64,000 nt of DNA, taken from the NCBI RefSeq assembly GCF_014201095.1, contig NZ_JACHDN010000001.1, positions 558,001-622,000 on the forward strand, written 5' to 3'. The position numbers and the translations under genes were made by a program. The notes below the pieces were generated by a model. It made no database searches and was not told the origin of the DNA. It was given only the letters and a program-made list of their open reading frames with translations. Below, one piece after another: positions 1-5,702 of this stretch. Numbering within the stretch: position 1 is the first letter of the stretch; each line of letters begins with the position of its first letter. Source of the DNA: Cellulomonas hominis (GTDB taxonomy: Bacteria; Actinomycetota; Actinomycetes; Actinomycetales; Cellulomonadaceae).

Positions 1-708
1 CGACGCGCCCGCCGGTGAGCAGGTCAACCACAAGCGCGTCGCCCGGGTGATGCGCGCGGCGGGTATCGCGGGCTACGTCAAGAAGCGTCGAGTGCGGACC
101 ACGATCCCCGAGCCGTCGGGCCGCAAGCACCCCGACCTGCTCAAGCGGGACTTCACCGCGCCGGCACCGAACCGGCGCTACGTCGGCGACATCACCTACC
201 TGCCGATCGCCGACGGCACGAACCTCTACCTCGCCACGGTCATCGACTGCCACTCCCGCCGGCTCGTCGGGTGGGCAGTCGCCGACCACATGCGCACCGA
301 GCTCGTCGAAGACGCGCTCAAGGCCGCCGCCGCGACCCGCGGCACCCTGGCCGGGGCGCTGTTCCACTCCGACCACGGGTCGGTCTACTGCTCGAAGGAC
401 TACGCCAGGGTCTGCGCGAGGCTCGGCGTGACCCAGTCGATGGGCGCCGTCGGGTCCTCGGCCGACAACGCGATGGCCGAGTCGTTCAACGCCACCCTCA
501 AGCGCGAGGTCCTGCAAGACGACGCCTGCTGGCCCGACGAGCCAACCTGCCGCCGGCAGGTCTTCCGCTGGCTGACCCGCTACAACACCCGCCGCCGCCA
601 CTCCTGGTGCGGCTACCTGTCCCCGACCGCCTACGAGGCCCGCCGGGCCGCTACGCTGCCGATCGCCGCGTAATCACACCCCGTGTCCAAGAACCGGGGG
701 TAGGGCCC
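1..708 (+). mobile_element. IS3-family element (IS-A), copy 1, left part outside window
   Basis: This is the right-hand half of an insertion sequence nearly identical to the complete copy at 853-2218 but in the opposite orientation. It carries the C-terminal two thirds of the transposase OrfB and ends in the inverted repeat whose outer end is at 708 (core TGTCCAAGAACCGGGG followed by TAGGGCCC). It is inserted in a second IS3-family element: the bases from 709 onward are antisense to that element's transposase. The left end and target duplication lie outside the window. Confidence 0.9.
2..673 (+). CDS. IS3-family transposase OrfB (IS-A copy 1), 5' end outside window
   Basis: DDE-type integrase/transposase subunit that would cut and join the IS ends. 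The open frame enters from the window edge and ends at 673. Over its visible length it corresponds residue for residue to the full-length OrfB at 888-1784. All three catalytic acidic residues are visible: Asp in VGDITYL, Asp in FHSDHGS, and Glu in NAMAESFNATLK. The gene continues off the left edge, so its start and its partner orfA cannot be seen. Nothing inside the visible part is broken, so this copy could be functional if its left half is intact. Confidence 0.9.
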   Translation, partial: DAPAGEQVNHKRVARVMRAAGIAGYVKKRRVRTTIPEPSGRKHPDLLKRDFTAPAPNRRYVGDITYLPIADGTNLYLATVIDCHSRRLVGWAVADHMRTELVEDALKAAAATRGTLAGALFHSDHGSVYCSKDYARVCARLGVTQSMGAVGSSADNAMAESFNATLKREVLQDDACWPDEPTCRRQVFRWLTRYNTRRRHSWCGYLSPTAYEARRAATLPIAA

Positions 709-852
709 GATCGACCAGCCGATGATCTTGCGGCTGAAGGCGTCCAGCACGCAGCAGCAGTAGAGCTTGCCCTCGCGGGTGGGGTGCTCGGTGATGTCGG
801 TGACCCACAGCTCGTTCGGTCGAACCCGGTGGAACTTGCGGTTGACCAGGTC
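709..852 (-). pseudogene. Middle fragment of a second IS3-family transposase (IS-B orfB)
   Basis: This 144-bp island between the two IS-A copies encodes, on the minus strand, about 48 residues of an integrase-core domain starting DLVNRKFHRV, with the first catalytic Asp in VTDITEH and then VLDAFSRKIIGWSI. It continues in frame from the N-terminal piece at 2219-2548: removing IS-A (853-2218) and one copy of the GTC duplication gives ...VTAGD|LVNRK... without loss or gain of bases. The remaining C-terminal part, with the other two catalytic residues, would lie beyond the left IS-A copy outside the window. The gene is split at least twice and cannot give an active transposase. Confidence 0.85.
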
Positions 853-887
853 GGGCCCTACCCCCGGTTCTTGGACACGGGGTGTGA

Positions 888-1784
888 TTACGCGGCGATC
901 GGCAGCGTAGCGGCCCGGCGGGCCTCGTAGGCGGTCGGGGACAGGTAGCCGCACCAGGAGTGGCGGCGGCGGGTGTTGTAGCGGGTCAGCCAGCGGAAGA
1001 CCTGCCGGCGGCAGGTTGGCTCGTCGGGCCAGCAGGCGTCGTCTTGCAGGACCTCGCGCTTGAGGGTGGCGTTGAACGACTCGGCCATCGCGTTGTCGGC
1101 CGAGGACCCGACGGCGCCCATCGACTGGGTCACGCCGAGCCTCGCGCAGACCCTGGCGTAGTCCTTCGAGCAGTAGACCGACCCGTGGTCGGAGTGGAAC
1201 AGCGCCCCGGCCAGGGTGCCGCGGGTCGCGGCGGCGGCCTTGAGCGCGTCTTCGACGAGCTCGGTGCGCATGTGGTCGGCGACTGCCCACCCGACGAGCC
1301 GGCGGGAGTGGCAGTCGATGACCGTGGCGAGGTAGAGGTTCGTGCCGTCGGCGATCGGCAGGTAGGTGATGTCGCCGACGTAGCGCCGGTTCGGTGCCGG
1401 CGCGGTGAAGTCCCGCTTGAGCAGGTCGGGGTGCTTGCGGCCCGACGGCTCGGGGATCGTGGTCCGCACTCGACGCTTCTTGACGTAGCCCGCGATACCC
1501 GCCGCGCGCATCACCCGGGCGACGCGCTTGTGGTTGACCTGCTCACCGGCGGGCGCGTCGTCGTTGAGCTCGGCCGTGACCCGCGGCGCGCCGAGCGTGC
1601 TGTCCGCGGCGTGGACCTTGCGGATCCGTGCCTCGAGCCGAGCGTCCGCCGCGGCGCGCTCGGCCCGCGCCGGCGCGCCAGCCTTCCACGCGTAGTAGGA
1701 CGAGCGCTCGACCTGCACGAGCTCGCACAGTCGCTTCACCGGGTAGGTGGCGGAGTTGTCGGCGACGAACTGGAAGCGACTCAC
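888..1784 (-). CDS. IS3-family transposase OrfB, 298 aa
   Basis: Catalytic half of the IS3 transposase. An N-terminal HTH_21-like region (about residues 40-105) precedes an rve integrase core with the DD(35)E triad at D138 (GDITYL), D199 (HSDHGS) and E235 (AMAESFN); the 35-residue spacing between the last two is the family norm. The GTG start at 1784 overlaps the orfA stop in the sequence GTGA. In this family OrfB is normally made as an OrfAB fusion by -1 frameshifting, and the overlap permits this, but I do not see a convincing slippery heptamer, so reinitiation at GTG is also possible. Length is typical and the copy looks intact. Confidence 0.93.
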   Translation of the reverse strand: MSRFQFVADNSATYPVKRLCELVQVERSSYYAWKAGAPARAERAAADARLEARIRKVHAADSTLGAPRVTAELNDDAPAGEQVNHKRVARVMRAAGIAGYVKKRRVRTTIPEPSGRKHPDLLKRDFTAPAPNRRYVGDITYLPIADGTNLYLATVIDCHSRRLVGWAVADHMRTELVEDALKAAAATRGTLAGALFHSDHGSVYCSKDYARVCARLGVTQSMGAVGSSADNAMAESFNATLKREVLQDDACWPDEPTCRRQVFRWLTRYNTRRRHSWCGYLSPTAYEARRAATLPIAA

Positions 1785-2149
1785 CAGCGCGTCTCCCCGG
1801 CGAAATACTTCGCCGCCTGCTGCAAGATCGCCCGCTCGGTGGACAGCTTGGTCGTCTCGACCTCGAGCTCGCGGACCCGGGCCTCGAGCCGGGCGATCCG
1901 CTCCTGCGGCGACTCGCCGACAGGCGCCGTCGAGCTCGCCGCAGCGCTCTTGGACCGCAACGGGCTGGGCGTCGCCGACCCGTCGACGGCCGTCTTGGCG
2001 CCCGTGCCGTAGACCTCGAGCCAGTGGCGCAGCGTGCCGCGCACGATGCCCAGGTCCGCGGCGATCCCGCGCACCGTGGCGCCCGGAGTGGACTCGTACA
2101 AGTCGACGGCCTGACGACGGAACTCCTCGGAGTAGCTCTTCCTGGCCAT
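1781..2149 (-). CDS. IS3-family transposase OrfA, about 122 aa
   Basis: DNA-binding half of the IS3 transposase. The N-terminus, MARKSYSEEFRRQAVDLY, begins a classic HTH_Tnp_1 helix-turn-helix (GATVRGIAADLG), followed by a Ser/Ala-rich linker and a C-terminal leucine-zipper-like coiled coil (ERIARLEARVRELEVETTKL) ending near ILQQAAKYFAGE, typical of IS3 OrfA proteins. I chose the ATG at 2149. The frame is open up to a TTG at 2200, but that codon lies inside the terminal inverted repeat. The 3' end overlaps orfB. Confidence 0.88.
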   Translation of the reverse strand: MARKSYSEEFRRQAVDLYESTPGATVRGIAADLGIVRGTLRHWLEVYGTGAKTAVDGSATPSPLRSKSAAASSTAPVGESPQERIARLEARVRELEVETTKLSTERAILQQAAKYFAGETRW

Positions 2150-2218
2150 GAACTGGATCATCTCGCTTCCCCAGCGCGTTGCTGGATTCAGCGTGTCCAA
2201 GAACCGGGGTCAGGCCCC

Positions 2219-2548
2219 GTCACCGGCCGTGACGACGCCGCGCAGCCGTTTGACCCTGGCGGGGCCCGGCAGCCCGTAGATCCCGGCATCGTGCATGAGG
2301 GTGAACACCAGTCGGGAGGAGACCGTCACATCCATCGCCATGGTCAGTTCGGCGTGCACGCGCCGGTAGCCGTAGGTGCCGCGCGAGGCGACATGGACCT
2401 CCCGGATGAGGCCCGTGAGCCACTGGCGGCGTAGCTGGGTCTGGGACGTGGCACGGTTGCGGTAGCGGTAGTAGCCGGGCTTGCTGACGCCCAGGACACG
2501 GCAGCAGGTCAGGACCGGGTGCCCGGCGGCGACGAGGGTGTCGATCAC
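2219..2548 (-). pseudogene. N-terminal part of IS-B transposase orfB, interrupted by IS-A
   Basis: The first about 110 residues of an IS3-family OrfB (MIDTLVAAGHPVLTCCRVLG, then a YYRYR motif and the HTH_21 region RGTYGYRRVHAEL), opening with a GTG at 2548 that overlaps the orfA stop as GTGA. Translation then runs into IS-A and terminates within a few codons. The sequence continues in frame in the 709-852 island. It differs clearly from IS-A OrfB, so this is a separate IS type and not a rearranged copy. Confidence 0.87.
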
Positions 2549-2841
2549 CGGGTGGACCCTTTTGGGTGCGGGGCCTCGTTCCCGAGCAGGTTCGACGCGA
2601 CGCGCAGGATCTCGACCTCGCGTTCCAGCTCGCGGATGCGTGCCCGCGCCCGTCGCAGGTCCGCGCTCTCGGCCCGCGGAACTCCCTCGATCTCGCCGCG
2701 GTCGATGCGGTCCTGACGCAGCCAGTTCTGCAAGCAGCTCGCGCTGATTGCCAGGTCACCGGCGACCGTGCTGGCGGGCTTGCCTGCCCGCACGAGCGCG
2801 ACCGCCCTGGCGCGGAACTCCGGTGGATACGGCTTCGGCAT
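2545..2841 (-). CDS. IS3-family OrfA of IS-B, 98 aa
   Basis: A small helix-turn-helix transposase subunit: MPKPYPPEFRARAVALVRAG, then the HTH (STVAGDLAISASCLQNWL) and a heptad-rich C-terminus (IRELEREVEILRVASNLL) ending near APHPKGSTR. The start is placed at the ATG 2841, which fits the family N-terminus; the frame is open farther upstream to 2922. It is intact, but its partner orfB is split by IS-A, so it is probably without function in transposition. Confidence 0.85.
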   Translation of the reverse strand: MPKPYPPEFRARAVALVRAGKPASTVAGDLAISASCLQNWLRQDRIDRGEIEGVPRAESADLRRARARIRELEREVEILRVASNLLGNEAPHPKGSTR

Positions 2842-2982
2842 GGTTCGAACCTTCTCTCTGGAGAAGCCGAACCACCAGACCCCATCTGGTAACCGAACCG
2901 TAGGGCAGGTCACCGCTGTCACCTATCCGTGCAGCAGACCCATCTGGGCTGACGCCTGTGACCGAGTGTTCAGTGCGCGCTG

Positions 2983-2988
2983 TATAGT
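2983..2988 (+). promoter_or_regulatory. Candidate -10 element of cmtR
   Basis: TATAGT lies 7 nt before the cmtR ATG, so transcription would begin at or next to the start codon (leaderless mRNA). The surrounding stretch 2969-2993 contains two GTTCAGT half-sites, one on each side of the -10, a plausible place for the ArsR-family protein to bind. Inference from position only. Confidence 0.5.
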
Positions 2989-2995
2989 TCAGTCC

Positions 2996-3355
2996 ATGCT
3001 GACTATTGCTTCGCGTCTCGACGTGATGAACCGCCTGGGTCGTGCACTGGCCGACCCCACTCGATCCCGGATCATCTTGACCCTGCTCGACCATCCCGCT
3101 TACCCGGCGGAACTGGCCCGAGATCTGGACCTGACACGCCCGAACGTGTCCAACCACCTGGCATGCCTGCGCGATTGCGGGATCGTCGTCTCCGAGCCCG
3201 AGGGTCGTCGGACACGATATGAGATCGCCGATTCGCACCTGGCGCAGGCGCTGACGGCACTGGTCGATGCCACCCTGGCAGTGGACGAAGACGCCCCGTG
3301 CATCGATCCCGCCTGCTCGCTTCCCGGATGCGACGCAGCTGGGGAGGGCGCATGA
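2996..3355 (+). CDS. cmtR: CmtR-like ArsR/SmtB cadmium/lead-sensing repressor, 119 aa
   Basis: Winged-helix metalloregulator that represses its own operon until Cd(II) or Pb(II) binds. The sequence aligns well with what I know of mycobacterial CmtR: LGRALADPTRSRI, a recognition helix TRPNVSNHLACLRDCG, and YEIADSHLAQAL. The cysteines fall exactly at C57, C61 and C102, the three thiolate ligands described for CmtR, so metal sensing by the same site is likely. The ATG at 2996 overlaps nothing upstream; the 3' end overlaps cadD by ATGA, giving translational coupling. Lower GC and different codon choice from the genes to the right, plus the adjacent IS elements, suggest acquisition by transfer. 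Confidence 0.9.
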   Translation: MLTIASRLDVMNRLGRALADPTRSRIILTLLDHPAYPAELARDLDLTRPNVSNHLACLRDCGIVVSEPEGRRTRYEIADSHLAQALTALVDATLAVDEDAPCIDPACSLPGCDAAGEGA

Positions 3356-3954
3356 TCCTCACCTCGGTCTTGCAGGCGATGGGCCTGTTCGCAGCGACCA
3401 ACATCGACGACATCATCGTGCTCTCCCTCTTCTTCGCGCGAGGGGCAGGCCAGCGCGGCACTACCGCCCGCATTCTGGCCGGCCAGTACCTCGGATTCGC
3501 CGGCATCCTCGGTGCCGCGGTCCTGGTGACTATCGGTGCCGGAGCATTCCTGCCCTCGGCAGCCATCCCGTACTTCGGTCTCATCCCTCTGGGCCTCGGC
3601 CTCTGGGCCGCATGGCAGGCCTGGCGCGGAGACGATGACGACGATGACGACGAGGTCAAGGTTGCCGGCAAGAAGGTCGGCGTGTGGACAGTCGCAGGCG
3701 TCACCCTTGCCAACGGCGGCGACAACATCGGCGTCTACACCCCTGTCTTCCTCAGCGTGGAACCTCTCGCAGTAGTCGCCTACTGCATCATCTTCCTCGC
3801 GCTCGTCGCGGTCCTGGTGGCCCTGGCAAAGTTCGTCGCCACCCGCCCCCCGATCGCCGAAGTGCTCGAACGCTGGGAGCACATCCTCTTCCCCATCGTT
3901 CTCATCGGCCTCGGCATCGTGATCCTCGTCAGCGGCGGAGCCTTCGGACTCTGA
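3352..3954 (+). CDS. cadD: CadD-family cadmium resistance transporter, 200 aa
   Basis: Small polytopic inner-membrane protein expected to export Cd(II). It has about five to six hydrophobic segments, the conserved acidic motifs ATNIDD (residues 15-20) and NGGDN (121-125), and a cytoplasmic-type loop bearing seven consecutive aspartates (94-100) before KVAGKKVGVW. CadD/LysE-superfamily proteins keep NxDD and GGDN motifs in the same positions. The start ATG at 3352 overlaps the cmtR stop, so the two form one operon under CmtR control. Length is right for CadD (about 200 aa). The poly-Asp loop could gather cations near the pore, but that is speculation. Confidence 0.88.
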   Translation: MILTSVLQAMGLFAATNIDDIIVLSLFFARGAGQRGTTARILAGQYLGFAGILGAAVLVTIGAGAFLPSAAIPYFGLIPLGLGLWAAWQAWRGDDDDDDDEVKVAGKKVGVWTVAGVTLANGGDNIGVYTPVFLSVEPLAVVAYCIIFLALVAVLVALAKFVATRPPIAEVLERWEHILFPIVLIGLGIVILVSGGAFGL

Positions 3955-4105
3955 CGTAGCGGCAGCGATCCAAACGGCCCCGACCGGGCGCACCCCTCTC
4001 GGTTCAGACCGCGACACCTACCTGCAGCCAGTCCTGCGTGATCGCGGCAACAAGACCGCCACGGAGCGCTGCAAAAACCCCGCCACCAAGCGAACGAAGC
4101 CACAG
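3955..4105 (+). other. Junction between the metal-resistance patch and a truncated dehydrogenase
   Basis: About 150 bp that I cannot assign to a gene or a repeat. Base composition is closer to the cmtR-cadD patch than to the DNA on the right. The frame of the downstream dehydrogenase fragment is open through it, but the encoded residues (Lys/Arg/Thr-rich) do not resemble the family. This marks the recombination point that removed the 5' part of the next gene. Confidence 0.5.
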
Positions 4106-5236
4106 CTCGAGCGCGCCTGGTCCACGCCCGGCGGGTTCGTGCGCGGCGCGCGGTTCGTGTTCCGGGCGCTCGGGTCCGCCGTGCGCGGGCAGCGGCTGGC
4201 CGGCATCGGCGCGGCGCTGGCGACCCAGTTCCTCGACGCGGTGGTCCAGCAGGCGGGCGTCCCGCTGTGGCTCGACAGCCCGCTGGAGTCCCTGGTCCTC
4301 GAGGAGGACCGGGTCGTCGGCGTGCGGATCACCCGGGACGGCACGCCGCTCACCATCCGGGCGCACCGGGGCGTCATGCTCGCGGGCGGCGGGTTCGACC
4401 ACAACCAGCAGTGGCGGCAGAAGTTCCACGGCATCGACGGCGACCCGTCCGGCAACCCCGGCAACCTCGGCCGGCCGATCGAGATCGCGCAGGCGGCCGG
4501 CGCCGCGGTCGAGCTCATGGACGACGCCTGGTGGGGCGCCTCCATCGCCGCGGCCCCCGGCGGCGACCCGCTGTTCCTGGTCGGGGAGCGCTCGCTGCCG
4601 TACTCGATCCTCGTGGACGCCCGCGGCGAGCGGTTCGCCAACGAGTCGGAGTCCTACGTCGACCTCGGGCACCACATGCTGGAGCACGACCCGGACGGCC
4701 CGTACTGGCTGGTCGCCGACGCGCGGCACGCCCGCCGCTACCTGCGGAACTACGCGCTCGACCCCCGCGCGACCAGGGCGATGGCCGAGGCCGGCACGTA
4801 CGTGAAGGCCCCGACCCTGGCCGAGCTCGGCCGGCAGATCGGCGTCGACCCGGCGCGGTTCCGGGCGACCGTCCAGCGGTTCAACGGCTTCGCGCGGTCC
4901 GGCGTGGACGGCGACTTCGGCCGCGGCAACTCCGCCTACGACCGGTACTACGGCGACCCGCTGGTGCACCCGAACCCGAACCTCGGGCCGATCGAGCGCG
5001 GGCCGTTCACCGCGTTCCAGGTCGTCATCGGCGACCTGGGGACCAAGGGCGGCGTGCTGACCGACGTGGACGGCCGGGCCCTCCGCGAGGACGGCACCGT
5101 CATCGGCGGCCTGTACTCGGCGGGCAACAACTCGGCGTCCGTGATGGGCCGCACCTACCCCGGCCCGGGCTCCACGATCGGCCCCGCCGCCGTGTTCGGG
5201 ATGCGCGCCGCGCGGCACATGGCCCGCGCCCGGTGA
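4106..5236 (+). pseudogene. KstD-like FAD-dependent dehydrogenase, N-terminus missing
   Basis: C-terminal about 375 residues of an FAD_binding_2 flavoprotein of the 3-ketosteroid-delta1-dehydrogenase/fumarate-reductase-like group. Visible landmarks are GVMLAGGGFDHN in the middle and the terminal FAD-contact block GLYSAGNNSASVMGRTYPGPG-STIGPA, which is characteristic of KstD-type proteins. Full-length members are about 550 residues and start with a GxGxxG dinucleotide-binding fold; that fold and roughly the first 180 residues are absent. A GTG at 4139 could start translation, but the product could not bind FAD normally. The loss coincides with the edge of the IS/cadmium patch. A perfect hairpin follows the stop. 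Confidence 0.8.
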
Positions 5237-5241
5237 CGCGC

Positions 5242-5273
5242 CGACGGGGCGGGGATCGCTCCCCGCCCCGTCG
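5242..5273 (+). terminator. Intrinsic terminator-like hairpin
   Basis: A perfect 14-bp GC-rich stem (CGACGGGGCGGGGA and its complement) with a TCGC loop, 5 nt after the dehydrogenase stop codon. There is no T tract, as is common for actinobacterial terminators. Confidence 0.75.
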
Positions 5274-5327
5274 ATGCCGTCGGCCCGGCGCCGCCCGCCC
5301 TCCCGGGGGCGCCGGGCCCGATGGGGG

Positions 5328-5435
5328 TCAGTCGCTCTCGCCCGCGCGGCGGTCCGCCGCGAGCTTGCGGCCCAGCGCGATGACGGCTCCGGCGGCCGCG
5401 ACGGCGGTGACGATCTTCCAGGGGCGTGCGGACAC
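5328..5435 (-). CDS. Small single-pass membrane protein, 35 aa
   Basis: Starts GTG at 5435 (MSARPWKIVTAVAAAGAVIA), with a purine-rich ribosome binding site (GAGGAGAGA) just upstream that overlaps the end of the preceding small gene. One hydrophobic helix (about residues 7-23) is followed by a basic and charged tail (RKLAADRRAGESD). It resembles its upstream neighbour in plan and N-terminus (MSA-x-x-W-x-IV), so the two are probably tandem paralogues. An ATG at 5450 is an alternative start, but it would place the strong SD inside the gene. Function unknown. Confidence 0.6.
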   Translation of the reverse strand: MSARPWKIVTAVAAAGAVIALGRKLAADRRAGESD

Positions 5436-5446
5436 GGGCTCTCTCC

Positions 5447-5560
5447 TCATCGCTGGACGCGCTGCCGTCCCGCGCGCAGCCGCTGGACCGCCTCGCCCAG
5501 ACCGACGACGGCGATCACGGCCGCGAGGCCGGCGACGACGATCCAGAGCTGTGCGGACAC
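5447..5560 (-). CDS. Small single-pass membrane protein, 37 aa
   Basis: GTG start at 5560 with AGGAG 7 nt upstream. The product MSAQLWIVVAGLAAVIAVVG has one transmembrane helix and a positively charged tail (EAVQRLRAGRQRVQR), predicting an outside N-terminus and a cytoplasmic tail. Its stop lies 11 nt before the start of the second small gene, so they are transcribed together. Not recognised as a known family; the good SD, the paired arrangement and the conserved plan argue that it is real. Confidence 0.6.
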   Translation of the reverse strand: MSAQLWIVVAGLAAVIAVVGLGEAVQRLRAGRQRVQR

Positions 5561-5702
5561 GATCTGCTCCTGACGGGGTGCGGCTGCTGACGAGATCCAT
5601 CGTGGCCGACCGGGCACGCCCGGCGGATCGCCCGGCGGGACGATCCTGCGGTACGACGACCGGCGTACGCCGTGGACCGCGGGGTCGTCCTCACGGCGCA
5701 GG

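Larger units (their letters stand above)
853..2218 (-). mobile_element. Complete IS3-family element (IS-A), copy 2
   Basis: A 1366-bp insertion sequence bounded by imperfect terminal inverted repeats of about 26 bp: GGGCCCTACCCCCGGTTCTT at the left and, on the opposite strand at the right, GGGGCCTGACCCCGGTTCTT, both continuing GGACACG. It is flanked by the 3-bp direct repeat GTC (850-852 and 2219-2221), a duplication size usual for IS3 elements. It encodes orfA and orfB in overlapping frames. It interrupts the transposase gene of IS-B. Copy 1 (1-708) lies 144 bp away in inverted orientation, orfB ends facing each other. Confidence 0.92.
709..2890 (-). mobile_element. IS-B, an IS3-family element interrupted by IS-A insertions
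   Basis: The host element of the nested arrangement, represented by 709-852 and 2219 to about 2890. Its upstream end should lie in 2850-2935, before the cmtR promoter. I cannot fix the outer boundary because the other end is not in the window. The end coordinate is therefore approximate. Confidence 0.6.

Noticed and set aside
631..1290. Open frame of 219 codons spanning the two IS-A ends and the IS-B fragment on the minus strand
   Set aside because: It is a chimera of antisense and sense pieces of the inverted IS copies; only the 709-852 section is real coding sequence of IS-B.
1..2218. Composite transposon carrying cargo between two IS-A copies
   Set aside because: Only 144 bp of IS-B lies between the copies, so there is no cargo. 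cmtR-cadD lies outside the pair within this window; a larger composite cannot be judged without the sequence to the left.
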